Positions 1-8,665 of a stretch of DNA of 61,756 nucleotides are shown in pieces (within the stretch, counting starts at the first letter, position 1; each line of letters begins with the position of its first letter). The position numbers and the translations under genes were made by a program. This DNA is from Lachnospiraceae bacterium AM93-12TA (GTDB lineage: Bacteria > Bacillota > Clostridia > Lachnospirales > Lachnospiraceae). Location of the stretch: positions 1-61,756 of the forward strand of contig JAQERH010000018.1 of the NCBI GenBank assembly GCA_027698105.1, read 5' to 3'. A model generated the notes under the pieces. It was given only the letters and a program-made list of their open reading frames with translations. It was not told the DNA's origin and did not search any database.

Positions 1-63
1 ATACCAGAAAAAGGGGATTTGTTCACAATTTATTTACTCATGCGTTTGTCCTGGCGGGTTTCT

Positions 64-1089
64 CTATTCAGCCCAGTAGTTGACCGTCACTCCCAGGCCC
101 TGCTCCTTGGCAGCCCGGTAGGCTCTCGTCACTACTGCCAGATCCTCGATTCCCATTCCCACTGCGTTGAAATAGATAATCTCGTCCTCACTTTCTCTTC
201 CCGGCTTCTTTCCATTGATAATCTCTCCCAGATGGGCCGTAATGTCCTCGTCCTTAATAAGGCCGTCCGCGTACATCAGGGCCACTGTGCTGATTTTTCT
301 GTGTTTAATATTGTTCCAGGTGTCCACCACAATCTTGTCTGCTATCTGAACACAGTCATAGGTAAACTCAAAATCCGCCATATTCAGCATAAGAGCTCCC
401 TTTTTAATCCACTCCCCCTTTATAATAGGCTGGGAAGCCAGAGTTACTGTAGTAATGATATCGCTTTCTTTCACCGCATCCGGAAGTCCCTCTTCTTCTA
501 CCGGAATAATCTGAATGCCAAACTGCGCTTTCATCTCCTCGGCAAACTGCTCTGATCTTTCTTTGATAATATCATAAATATAGACCTTCTCAATGGATGG
601 GCGTTCTATCAGAGACGCTTCCAGCTGTGTTCTGGACTGTGCTCCAGCTCCGCAGATCGTCATAACCGCTGCATTTTTTCTGGCCAGATATCTCACTGCC
701 AGGCCTCCTGCTGCTCCCGTCCTCATGACACTGATTTTCGTTCCGTCAGAAACAGCCAGAGGAAGCTTTGTGTCCGGATCATTCAGAATGACTGTTACAC
801 TGGCTCTGGGCAGGCCCTTTTTATAGTTCATCGGGCCGCTTCCAATCCATTTAATGCCTGCCATCTGATATTCTCCTCCCAGATAGGCTCCCATGGCATT
901 AATTCGTCCCAGGGTATTTTCATCTTCCACAGTTTTTCCCCATTTCATAACAGCCTTCTCCGGATTAAGAGCTTCGCCGGAATCCAGTAAAGACAACGCT
1001 CTCTCCACATCATGAATAACGCCTTTCATATCGTTTCCTGCTAACTCGTTGACCAGTTTATCGTTCATAAAAAGAATATCATGCTTCAT
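64..1089 (-). CDS. ornithine cyclodeaminase / mu-crystallin family protein
   Basis: This 341-residue cytosolic protein belongs to the NAD(P)-binding OCD/mu-crystallin family, whose members deaminate and cyclise ornithine, reduce cyclic imines, or oxidise or reduce amino acids. A substrate-binding segment RTGAAGGLAVRYLA lies at residues 123-136 and the Rossmann motif GAGAQSR at 147-153. The length is normal for the family. The ATG is preceded by AGGAGG. It is the distal gene behind the opine dehydrogenase-like gene on the same strand, about 90 bases downstream, so both probably share one promoter near 2434-2462. The exact substrate cannot be read from sequence; the opine-type neighbour suggests an imine, amino or keto acid substrate rather than simple proline synthesis (inference). 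Confidence 0.85.
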   Translation of the reverse strand: MKHDILFMNDKLVNELAGNDMKGVIHDVERALSLLDSGEALNPEKAVMKWGKTVEDENTLGRINAMGAYLGGEYQMAGIKWIGSGPMNYKKGLPRASVTVILNDPDTKLPLAVSDGTKISVMRTGAAGGLAVRYLARKNAAVMTICGAGAQSRTQLEASLIERPSIEKVYIYDIIKERSEQFAEEMKAQFGIQIIPVEEEGLPDAVKESDIITTVTLASQPIIKGEWIKKGALMLNMADFEFTYDCVQIADKIVVDTWNNIKHRKISTVALMYADGLIKDEDITAHLGEIINGKKPGRESEDEIIYFNAVGMGIEDLAVVTRAYRAAKEQGLGVTVNYWAE

Positions 1090-1179
1090 AACTATATCCT
1101 CCTGCTCTGTCTCTTATGTTTTATTTTCTTCTATAATTTACTTTCTTCTATTGTACCTTCCCTTGTATGCAGCATTCTC

Positions 1180-2367
1180 CTACCATTTCGAACCTGCCCC
1201 GGCTAAATCAGCTATCTCGCGTTTTCCGAAAAAGAAAGGCAGACGGCTTTTTCCAGAAAGCTCCATAGCCCGCTCACAGTTTTCCAGATAAGGATATCCG
1301 CTCCACTGTCCCAGCGTCTCGATCACCTGATCCATCAGAGGCGTCTTCACTCCTGCCATCTTAGCCAGGGTCCGGGTTACCAGAAGGCTGTAGGGTACGT
1401 CCTCTGTAATATACCGGGCCGAATAGTCTACCAGGAAGGTCCCTCTCTCTGTCCGTTTAACAGGAACCTGAATTCCCCGATATGCCTGGTTCGTGCGAAG
1501 CATTGACGCCAGGGACGATTTATCCTCTATCACATCCTCGTAGGAATCCAGCATCCACTCTCGCGGCGTCAGAATCCGGTCTGTCTCAATATCCGGCATC
1601 ACAGCATGAAATGCCTCTCCAGCCCTTCGAATTTCCTCTGACAGACCTTCCAGGATCTGGGCCCCCTCTTCCGTTACCCCCTGGTAAAATAGTGGAATTT
1701 CCTGTTTCTCATACTCCCTAAACGGTTCTTCCTTACACAGCCCGTACATGATACCTGGATGGAAAATCTGTCCGATGTTTGCAAACGTGAGAGTAAGGGC
1801 AGAGCGAATTCGCTCAATCCTCATATTCAGCAGTTCCTCCAGCTGTCTGAAAAACAGATTGGAAAGCCCAGCAGGATAAGATGCTGCCTGAATTTTCTCC
1901 TTAATTCCCTTAATATTGACTCTGGCTCCCATTTTCTCTTTTCTGCAGGACCAGGGAAGCGTCTGAAACGCAATCATATGGACCTCGTTCCAGAAATGGT
2001 CAAATTCCAGCTCAATCATTCCCCGGCACGGCATCACCGCAATCAGGGCTGAGCGATTTACATGACACTTCAGGCACCCTAACACCGTCTCGTGGGCGAA
2101 GGCTGGAACTGTGACAAACACAAGATCCGCTTGTTTCAAAGCTTCCTCCGGATCATCTGTAATCCGGCTGATAAGAAGTCCTTTTTCTTCCTTTCCCACA
2201 ATTACTGCATCCAACCCCTGGTTGTCCTGGTAATTCTTTCTGAACTCTCTGATTTCCTCTTTCAGCGGGCTAAATATAGTTACCTCATGTCCCTGTCGGC
2301 TCATCAGCGCCGCGCAGGCATGGGCTCCGTTCCCGCATCCGCATATGGTAATATTAAGTCCTTCCAT
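1180..2367 (-). CDS. NAD/NADP octopine/nopaline dehydrogenase family protein
   Basis: This 395-residue protein starts with the opine dehydrogenase dinucleotide motif GCGNGAHACA at residues 10-19, followed by a glycerol-3-phosphate dehydrogenase-like N-terminal Rossmann domain and a helical octopine-dehydrogenase C-terminal domain. Family members reductively join an amino acid to a keto acid, or run the reverse reaction, using NAD(P)H. Length fits the family. The start has a good ribosome binding site (GGGAGG, 6 bases upstream). It is the first gene of a probable two-gene operon with the ornithine cyclodeaminase-like gene and is divergent from the RpiR regulator. No metallophore synthase such as a nicotianamine synthase-like gene is nearby, so a staphylopine-type role is not supported; opine or amino-acid catabolism is more likely (inference). 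Confidence 0.82.
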   Translation of the reverse strand: MEGLNITICGCGNGAHACAALMSRQGHEVTIFSPLKEEIREFRKNYQDNQGLDAVIVGKEEKGLLISRITDDPEEALKQADLVFVTVPAFAHETVLGCLKCHVNRSALIAVMPCRGMIELEFDHFWNEVHMIAFQTLPWSCRKEKMGARVNIKGIKEKIQAASYPAGLSNLFFRQLEELLNMRIERIRSALTLTFANIGQIFHPGIMYGLCKEEPFREYEKQEIPLFYQGVTEEGAQILEGLSEEIRRAGEAFHAVMPDIETDRILTPREWMLDSYEDVIEDKSSLASMLRTNQAYRGIQVPVKRTERGTFLVDYSARYITEDVPYSLLVTRTLAKMAGVKTPLMDQVIETLGQWSGYPYLENCERAMELSGKSRLPFFFGKREIADLAGAGSKW

Positions 2368-2403
2368 ATGGCGTCCTCCCTTTTCAGATGATTTTCACGT
2401 TCC

Positions 2404-2427
2404 AGAAATAATAATATAATTCTCTCT
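2404..2427 (-). promoter_or_regulatory. operator-like site at the opine dehydrogenase promoter
   Basis: Read on the minus strand this AT-rich site begins AGAGA and ends TTTCT, beginning 6 bases after the -10 box. The near-identical element AGAAATAATAATAT...TTTTCT sits at the same distance from the -10 box of the symporter gene (3562-3586). RpiR-family regulators often bind GAAA/TTTC palindromes, so the neighbouring RpiR protein is the likely ligand (inference). Confidence 0.5.
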
Positions 2428-2433
2428 AACCAA

Positions 2434-2462
2434 TATATAACATAATATTATTTTTATTTCAA
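2434..2462 (-). promoter_or_regulatory. promoter of the opine dehydrogenase / OCD operon
   Basis: On the minus strand TTGAAA (2457-2462) and TATATA (2434-2439) are separated by 17 bases. They precede the divergent operon start at 2367. Confidence 0.5.
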
Positions 2463-2583
2463 TAGAAAAAAATATTTTTATTTATTTTTTCTTTCTTTTT
2501 TTCATTCCTTCGCTATAATAGAGGTGAAAGACAGCGCTCAAAACTTGTTGTTTTAAACTGTCAAAGATGGGAGATGAACAATA

Positions 2584-3438
2584 ATGAAAGAGTTATTTCA
2601 AAAAATTCAGCTGGCCTACAGCAGCCTGCCTGCAGCCCAGAAATCTGTAGCTTCTTATATATTGGAAAATTACAAGGAAATTCCATTTCTCTCTGTCACC
2701 AGTCTGGCCAGGGAAATCGGAGTCAGCGAGACGACAATCATCAAATTTTGTATGCAGATGGGCTTTGACGGATATGGAAGCTTTAAAAAAATTCTCTCTG
2801 AGTACGTGCAGTCGGAAATGACTTCCTACAAAAAGTTAGAGCTTCAGGCCGAAGAAATTAAAAATGATTCCAATACGCTGGATCGGGTCTGTGCCTGTGA
2901 GACAGCCAATATCACACAGACTCTGAGTAACCCTCTGAACCGGGCAAATTTTGAGCCGTTTCTGGATTTAATTCAAAAAGCAGAGAATGTCTATATCCTG
3001 GGCTTTCGCTCCTCTGCTCTTCTGGCTGAATATGCAGCTCTCTATCTGAGCCAGCAGAATATCAACGCCATTGCCGTTACACCGGGGCTCGGAGCCTATG
3101 CGGACACCCTTTGTAAAATCACACAGAAAGATTTGCTTATAGCCATCAACTTTTCCCGCTATTCCAAGGAAGTAGTAAAGGCAGTAGAAATTGCATCCAA
3201 AAAAAATGTTCCCTGCGTCCTGATTACAGACAGCCCTGCTAATCCTATCTATCCAAAAGTAGATTTAACCTTCTCCTGCGAGATGAAATCCTACTACTAT
3301 GCCGCTTCCCATGTGGGCGGGCTGGCTCTTATCAACGCAGTATGTACTGCCCTTTCTCTCTCCCATATGGAGGAGACAAAGGAATATTTAAAGGAACTGG
3401 AAAATCTATTTGCAGAGTTCAATACCTTTTTCGTTTAA
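2584..3438 (+). CDS. MurR/RpiR family transcriptional regulator
   Basis: The 284-residue protein has an N-terminal RpiR-type helix-turn-helix (about residues 1-77, containing FLSVTSLAREIGVSETTI) and a C-terminal SIS sugar-isomerase-like domain (about 125-265) that normally binds a phosphosugar or other small effector. It acts in the cytosol as a DNA-binding dimer. It lies between a divergent opine dehydrogenase/OCD operon and a codirectional GltS-like symporter, and similar AT-rich palindromes occur at both promoters, so it probably controls both. A TATAAT box sits at 2514-2519 just upstream. The effector is unknown; MurR-type N-acetylmuramate sensing is not suggested by the neighbours. A strong terminator follows. 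Confidence 0.88.
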   Translation: MKELFQKIQLAYSSLPAAQKSVASYILENYKEIPFLSVTSLAREIGVSETTIIKFCMQMGFDGYGSFKKILSEYVQSEMTSYKKLELQAEEIKNDSNTLDRVCACETANITQTLSNPLNRANFEPFLDLIQKAENVYILGFRSSALLAEYAALYLSQQNINAIAVTPGLGAYADTLCKITQKDLLIAINFSRYSKEVVKAVEIASKKNVPCVLITDSPANPIYPKVDLTFSCEMKSYYYAASHVGGLALINAVCTALSLSHMEETKEYLKELENLFAEFNTFFV

Positions 3439-3446
3439 CTGTAAGT

Positions 3447-3483
3447 ATCCTCCTGCCATTTTATAGGCAGGAGGATTTTTTTG
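3447..3483 (+). terminator. intrinsic terminator after the RpiR gene
   Basis: An 11-bp perfect stem (ATCCTCCTGCC / GGCAGGAGGAT) with an 8-base loop is followed by a run of T residues. Confidence 0.92.
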
Positions 3484-3526
3484 TATGAAATGGCAGAATC
3501 TTCCTTTGTTTTTACCTATTTTTCTG

Positions 3527-3555
3527 TTGACTTCATATCAGTTATATGATAATAT
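3527..3555 (+). promoter_or_regulatory. promoter of the GltS-like symporter gene
   Basis: TTGACT (3527-3532) and TAATAT (3550-3555) are spaced by 17 bases, upstream of the start at 3628. Confidence 0.65.
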
Positions 3556-3561
3556 CCTTTT

Positions 3562-3586
3562 AGAAATAATAATATTATAATTTTCT
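3562..3586 (+). promoter_or_regulatory. operator-like palindrome at the symporter promoter
   Basis: AGAAA and TTTCT arms flank an AT-only centre, beginning 6 bases after the -10 box. The same element occurs at the same place relative to the opine dehydrogenase promoter (2404-2427). A further shared AT-rich block with the core AAAAAAATATTTTTATTT lies at 3590-3610 here and about 2464-2483 there. Confidence 0.5.
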
Positions 3587-3627
3587 CACAAAAAAATATT
3601 TTTATTTTTAAAAAGGGAGGAATACAT

Positions 3628-5010
3628 ATGATACCCATCGAAAAAATTTCCGGCGGTACACTCGGCAATATCGCTCTTTATGTAGCGATAGTAGGACTGC
3701 TTCTCGTTGTTGCATCATTGATTCGTCTAAAAGTGCCCCTTTTAAGAAAAGCTTTTATTCCCGCTTCTCTTTTGGCTGGAATCATTGGACTGATCCTGGG
3801 ACCGTATGTTTTAAAGATTATCCCTGCTGACATGATGTCATCCATCGGTGCTCTTCCCACTCCTATGATTACTGTTGTATACGCATCTATGCTTCTAGGA
3901 GTGGAAAAAGAAAAATCCGGAAAAACAATGTTTCACGATGCTGCCTCTGGGCTTGGATGGCTCTGGTCAAACAGCTTTATGCAGTTTGGAGTTGGATGCC
4001 TTCTGTGCGCACTCTTCTTTACTCCAATATTAGGCGTTAATCCTTTGTTTGGAGCTTTGTTTGAAATAGGCTTTGCAGGAGGCCATGGAACTGCCAGTGG
4101 CATGGCTACTGTTTTTCAGGATCCTGCTCTTCTCAACTGGCCGGACGGTGCAGATCTTGGTTTAACAACAGCGACTATCGGTCTTTTATGCGGAATCTTT
4201 GGTGGTATGATTATCATTAATTACAGCGTCCGAAAAAAATATACAAAAATCATTACAGAACCATCGGCAACTGAGCAGGTAAAAGAAATTTTTTCAGCGG
4301 AAGAAAGAGAACCTGCCGCTTACCTCACTGTCAGCCAAGATGTTGTAGAACCATTTGCCTTCCATTTGGGAATTATCGGTATTGCTATTCTTATGGGACA
4401 GATCATGGTATGGAGTTTCGGAAAAGTCTTTAAATATACTGGACTTCCTTTATTCCCATTCGCTATGATCGGAGGCTGGATCCTCAACAGTATTTTGCAG
4501 AGAACCTCTCTGCGCCATCTTTTGGATCGACGAATTTTTCAGAGAATCCAGGGAATGGCGCTGGAAATCCTGGTTGTAGGAGCCATGGCTTCTATTAAAG
4601 TCCCCATTGTGGTCGCTTACTGGTTTCCTCTTTTGGTTGGAAGCCTCGTTATTATGGGATTTATGTTGTTCTGGCTCTTCTGGCTCAGTCCACGAATTTT
4701 TCAGGAGTGCTGGTTTGAGCAGGGAATTATTCGATTTGGTGCTTTTGCCGGTGTAGCAGCTGTTGGCTACATGCTTCTGCGTACTGTAGATCCAAAAATG
4801 GAAACAGATGCCGGAACCATTTATGCTTTAGGCTGCCCGCTTATGAGTCCTTTCATCGGAGGAGGCCTTGTAACAACTGCTTATCCCTACATTATTAACA
4901 GTATCGGCTCTCTCGCAGCCGGACTTATCTTCTGCGGCGCCTCAATAGCTGTACTGATTGTTCTCAGACTTGCCTTGTGGAATAAAAATCCGCAGAAAAC
5001 TCAGCGTTAG
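3628..5010 (+). CDS. sodium/glutamate symporter (GltS, ESS family)-like transporter
   Basis: This 460-residue integral membrane protein has about ten to twelve hydrophobic segments and the ESS-family re-entrant motif GGHGTASGMA near residues 150-160, with a second glycine-rich motif in the C-terminal half. ESS carriers import glutamate or related anions with Na+. The start is set by GGGAGG 8 bases upstream of ATG. It has its own promoter and an operator-like palindrome shared with the opine dehydrogenase operon, so its natural substrate may be an amino acid or opine handled by that operon rather than free glutamate (inference). The central cytoplasmic loop (about residues 200-240) is charged, as in two-domain inverted-repeat carriers. 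Confidence 0.82.
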   Translation: MIPIEKISGGTLGNIALYVAIVGLLLVVASLIRLKVPLLRKAFIPASLLAGIIGLILGPYVLKIIPADMMSSIGALPTPMITVVYASMLLGVEKEKSGKTMFHDAASGLGWLWSNSFMQFGVGCLLCALFFTPILGVNPLFGALFEIGFAGGHGTASGMATVFQDPALLNWPDGADLGLTTATIGLLCGIFGGMIIINYSVRKKYTKIITEPSATEQVKEIFSAEEREPAAYLTVSQDVVEPFAFHLGIIGIAILMGQIMVWSFGKVFKYTGLPLFPFAMIGGWILNSILQRTSLRHLLDRRIFQRIQGMALEILVVGAMASIKVPIVVAYWFPLLVGSLVIMGFMLFWLFWLSPRIFQECWFEQGIIRFGAFAGVAAVGYMLLRTVDPKMETDAGTIYALGCPLMSPFIGGGLVTTAYPYIINSIGSLAAGLIFCGASIAVLIVLRLALWNKNPQKTQR

Positions 5011-5065
5011 ATGGGTATCTATTTCATAACTGTAAAAACAGTATACGATTCTAAATAATGCAGAC

Positions 5066-5099
5066 AAAGGGCAAAGCCATTTCCTGGACTTTGCCCTTT
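5066..5099. other. hairpin between convergent genes
   Basis: An 11-bp perfect inverted repeat (AAAGGGCAAAG / CTTTGCCCTTT) with a 12-base loop lies between the symporter gene and the convergent MATE gene. Neither side has a good T tract, so this is a weak or factor-assisted terminator at best. Confidence 0.5.
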
Positions 5100-5130
5100 A
5101 AAAATTAATAACATATTTCTTTTTTCATCT

Positions 5131-6498
5131 CTAATTAATGCTACAGTTTATACTTCTCTCCATCTTCCAAAAATACCAGAAGCCTGCAGCGTCAGCTAAA
5201 AACCATCCCACAGGCACGGCCCACCAGATTCCTAACAGTCCTATAGCAGGAATGGGAGACAAAAGATATGCCAGAGCTACCCTGGTTCCCAGAGAAACCA
5301 CCGTGAGAACAACTGACACCCCGGCACGGCCCAATCCCCGGTAGAGTCCGTAGAGCAGAAACAGGCATCCGATTCCCACATAGCAGGCCCCTTCAATATG
5401 AAGATACTGCACTCCAATTCTGATGATTTCCGTTTCCTCAGGGCTGATAAAAATAGTCATCAGAGGTCCTGCAAAGCATACTGTCACCGCTGAAATAACC
5501 AGACAGAACAGACCGGAGCTTAACACGGCAGCCTTCAGACCAGAACGAATCCGCTCTCGTTTCCCGGCTCCCTGATTCTGGGCGATAAAGGTAGAAAATG
5601 CATTTCCAAAATCCTGTACCGGCATGTAGGCAAAGGAGTCAATCTTCACTGCTGCCGCAAAAGCTGCCATTACAGTTACTCCGTAGCTGTTTACAAGCCC
5701 CTGCACCATGAGAATTCCGAAATTCATCACCGACTGCTGAACACAGGTTAAGATAGAATATCTGGAAATGGTTTTTAAAATATTCCGATCCCAGTAAAAA
5801 TGTCGCCTCTCTGGAAGCAGATGAGGCATTTTTATCCACACATAAAGTCCGATTCCCAGGGCGGACAGAAGCTGAGCCAGAATCGTTGCCCAGGCAGCTC
5901 CCGCTGTCCCCATATGAAGTTTTAAGATAAACACCAGATCCAGGACAATGTTTCCCAGAGCAGAAACCGCCAGAAACAGAAGGGGAACCATGGAGTTTCC
6001 CAGGGCCCTCAAAAGTGCGGCAAAATAATTATATATAAAAGTAAACAGAAGACCCACGAAAATAACCTGCAGATATTCCCGTGTCTCTGCTAAAATATCA
6101 GCTGGAATCTGCAGAAGTCTCATCATAGGATTAAGAAAAATCAGAGAAAGGATCTCCACCAGAGCCGTCACCAGTCCGATAAAAAAGAAGGACTGGACAA
6201 AGCTGTTCTTCATACGCTCTGTATCTTTCGCTCCACAGAGCATGGAAAACAGCGCTCCGCTTCCCATACAGAGTCCCAGAATCACAGAGGTCAGAAACGT
6301 CATCACTGTGTAGGAAGAGCCTACTGCTGCCAGAGCGCCTGGCCCCAGGAAACGCCCCACTATCAGAGTATCTGCCACATTATAAAACTGCTGGAGAAGA
6401 TTTCCGGCAATGAGCGGAAGTGCAAACAGCCATATGGAGCACGCCACTGGTCCCTCTGTCAGATCCACGCTTCTTCCAGCTGTCATTTGCTGTTTCAT
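5131..6498 (-). CDS. MATE family efflux transporter
   Basis: This 455-residue membrane protein has twelve predicted transmembrane segments in two MatE repeats. The opening SIWLFALPLIAGNLLQQFYN and the conserved DTLIVGRFLGPGALAAVGSS block are typical of the DinF/NorM-like MATE proteins of Clostridia. Family members expel drugs, dyes or metabolites in exchange for Na+ or H+. It is monocistronic and divergent from the diguanylate cyclase gene. The substrate is unknown. A second MATE gene of almost the same length lies at 27662-29032, but the two differ in sequence and are not a recent duplication. Confidence 0.9.
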   Translation of the reverse strand: MKQQMTAGRSVDLTEGPVACSIWLFALPLIAGNLLQQFYNVADTLIVGRFLGPGALAAVGSSYTVMTFLTSVILGLCMGSGALFSMLCGAKDTERMKNSFVQSFFFIGLVTALVEILSLIFLNPMMRLLQIPADILAETREYLQVIFVGLLFTFIYNYFAALLRALGNSMVPLLFLAVSALGNIVLDLVFILKLHMGTAGAAWATILAQLLSALGIGLYVWIKMPHLLPERRHFYWDRNILKTISRYSILTCVQQSVMNFGILMVQGLVNSYGVTVMAAFAAAVKIDSFAYMPVQDFGNAFSTFIAQNQGAGKRERIRSGLKAAVLSSGLFCLVISAVTVCFAGPLMTIFISPEETEIIRIGVQYLHIEGACYVGIGCLFLLYGLYRGLGRAGVSVVLTVVSLGTRVALAYLLSPIPAIGLLGIWWAVPVGWFLADAAGFWYFWKMERSINCSIN

Positions 6499-6708
6499 TC
6501 TATTTCACATCCTGTTCTTTTGCATTTTATTGCCCGCTTTGGGAACACACGTTTTCTATCATATCAGACTTTCCAACCAGTGTCACCAGGATTTTAGATC
6601 TTAAGGCTGTTCAAGTAAATGCCTTTATTGTATAATGTTAATAAATATATTAATTGATCATCCTGGCTTTGTGTCTGACTGCAAAGCCTGCAGGAGGAAT
6701 ATTATAGA

Positions 6709-8607
6709 ATGAAACAAACCAAGACACCAGATGTACTGTCTCGAACCAGGCCTCTGGCCGTTATTATATCAGCAGTCATTCTGGCTGCAGTGATTATGGT
6801 CAGCCTGTTTGCTGTCTACTTCAACAAAATCTACAATGCTGTCCTGGAAAAAGATATAGAACAGATTGAATGGACGTCTCACTATGTCACCAAGCTGATC
6901 CACACGGAAATCCAGCACAGTATTGATTCACTGCAGGCCAGTGAAGAAATTTTTCACTACAGTAAAAACTCCGGTCTGAAAGGAATCCAGGACAGTCTCC
7001 GGAAAATACGGGAAGATCTCCATTTTGAAAAAATGGGAGTCGCAGGCCTGGACGGAAAGAGTATGGATGATTCCGGAATAATCGAGCAGATTGAGGATCC
7101 TGCGCTGTTTGAACACATCCAAAGGGGTGAAAACTATACCTCCAATGTTCTGACTGTCTCAGATAATATGCTGATTGCTGTTCCTCTCTGTCAGGATGGG
7201 CAGATTGTGGGGGCGCTGTGGAGCCATTTATCTATTACTTCTATTTCTCAAAGTATTGAAATGGACAAAGAGCTTCACCAGTATTTTCAGATTGTGGATG
7301 ACAACGGCAATTATATCAGCCATTCTGGAAATGTCCACTCATTCGCTGAAGATTTAACTATCTGGAAGGAGATGGAACAGTATACCTTTACCGGGGAAAC
7401 CACATTAAAAAGGATTCAAAAGGATATTACTGAAGGAAAATCCGGCTATTTTCATTTTACTTATAAAAATCAAGGCCGGTATGTTACCTATGAGCCTCTT
7501 GGAATTAATAACTGGTATGTTTTTTCTGTTGTAGTAGAAAACTTTTTAAAGGATTATGCAGAGAACATAGAAAAAATTTTCGCATGGCTTTTAACCGGTC
7601 TTTCTATCTGTGTCATAACAGTATTTTCCGTGATTGGCCATTTTATCAGCCGGGTTATGAAAACCATCCACCTGCAGAATCGGGAAATGCAGGTCAAGAA
7701 CTCTCTTCTTTCCATGATTTTAAAGAAAACCAATGATATTCCTTTTGAAATCAACCTGGAGCAGAATCTGCTTTTCCTCTATCACCATCGAGAAGAGGAA
7801 CCGGATCTCGATTACCAGATTATCTCCAACTTTACGCCGGATCATCTTTTGGACATTGGAGTCATACACCAGGAGGGCTACGATTCCTACAAAACCTTTT
7901 ATGAGACTGCCATGAGTGGCGGAAAAGCTGAACCAATCATACTGGAAATCTGGCTGAACCACAAATGGGACTGGAATAAAGTTCACTCCCTGACCGTTGA
8001 TCGCAAGCACATAATCGGATTTTTAGAAGATTATAATGAGCAGGTAAAGAGTGAGCGTACGATTAAGGAAATCAACCTGAAAAATCAGCTGGATCCGCTG
8101 ACCGGCTTATATAATCGGGAAACCTTCATCGAAAAAACAGAAGAAGCCCTGCATCTTACAACACCACAGGAGCAGGGTGTCAGTGCACTATTTCTCCTGG
8201 ATCTGGATTATTTTAAAGAGGTAAACGATCAGCTGGGACATATGACAGGTGATAAAGTTCTGCAGGAAACCGGCCTGATTCTGAAATCAATTGTCAGAAG
8301 CACCGATCTTTCCGGACGCCTGGGAGGAGATGAATTTGTACTGTTTATTCAGAACGCTGCAGACCACCATGGTTTAGAACGCTGTGCGGAAAAGCTGGTC
8401 TCAGCCCTGAAGCGTACCTTTACAAATAAAGAACACACCGTAACTGTCAGCGCTTCCATTGGAATTGCTCCCGTAAGAGGCGATGAATCATTTTCCCAGC
8501 TCTATGAAGCGGCAGACAAAGCCCTGTATGAGGTGAAGCGGACGCAGAGAAATGGCTACAAATTTTTCGAACCAGCGTCATCCTCCCTCTCTAAACATCT
8601 TTCTTAA
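6709..8607 (+). CDS. membrane sensor diguanylate cyclase (GGDEF)
   Basis: The 632-residue protein has a transmembrane helix near residues 16-36, an extracytoplasmic sensor region of about 245 residues of Cache type, a second helix near 288-312, a PAS-like linker of about 120 residues, and a C-terminal GGDEF domain. The active site reads GGDEF exactly at 539-543. An RxxD inhibitory site (RSTD, 530-533) lies five residues before it, so the enzyme should make c-di-GMP and be product-inhibited. No EAL domain is present. The start has AGGAGG 9 bases upstream. The gene stands alone, and its external ligand cannot be inferred. Confidence 0.9.
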   Translation: MKQTKTPDVLSRTRPLAVIISAVILAAVIMVSLFAVYFNKIYNAVLEKDIEQIEWTSHYVTKLIHTEIQHSIDSLQASEEIFHYSKNSGLKGIQDSLRKIREDLHFEKMGVAGLDGKSMDDSGIIEQIEDPALFEHIQRGENYTSNVLTVSDNMLIAVPLCQDGQIVGALWSHLSITSISQSIEMDKELHQYFQIVDDNGNYISHSGNVHSFAEDLTIWKEMEQYTFTGETTLKRIQKDITEGKSGYFHFTYKNQGRYVTYEPLGINNWYVFSVVVENFLKDYAENIEKIFAWLLTGLSICVITVFSVIGHFISRVMKTIHLQNREMQVKNSLLSMILKKTNDIPFEINLEQNLLFLYHHREEEPDLDYQIISNFTPDHLLDIGVIHQEGYDSYKTFYETAMSGGKAEPIILEIWLNHKWDWNKVHSLTVDRKHIIGFLEDYNEQVKSERTIKEINLKNQLDPLTGLYNRETFIEKTEEALHLTTPQEQGVSALFLLDLDYFKEVNDQLGHMTGDKVLQETGLILKSIVRSTDLSGRLGGDEFVLFIQNAADHHGLERCAEKLVSALKRTFTNKEHTVTVSASIGIAPVRGDESFSQLYEAADKALYEVKRTQRNGYKFFEPASSSLSKHLS

Positions 8608-8610
8608 CTA

Positions 8611-8650
8611 AATCAGAAAAGCGACAGGGAGTCTATTCTCTCCCTGCCGC
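8611..8650 (-). terminator. terminator of the GntR/ABC operon
   Basis: On the minus strand an 11-bp stem (GCGGCAGGGAG / CTCCCTGTCGC, one mismatch) is followed by TTTTCTGATTT. It lies between the convergent diguanylate cyclase and ABC operon. Confidence 0.7.
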
Positions 8651-8665
8651 AGAAATATTTTCCAT

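Noticed and set aside
1180..2367. Staphylopine-type metallophore biosynthesis
   Set aside because: No nicotianamine synthase-like or metallophore transport genes are near.
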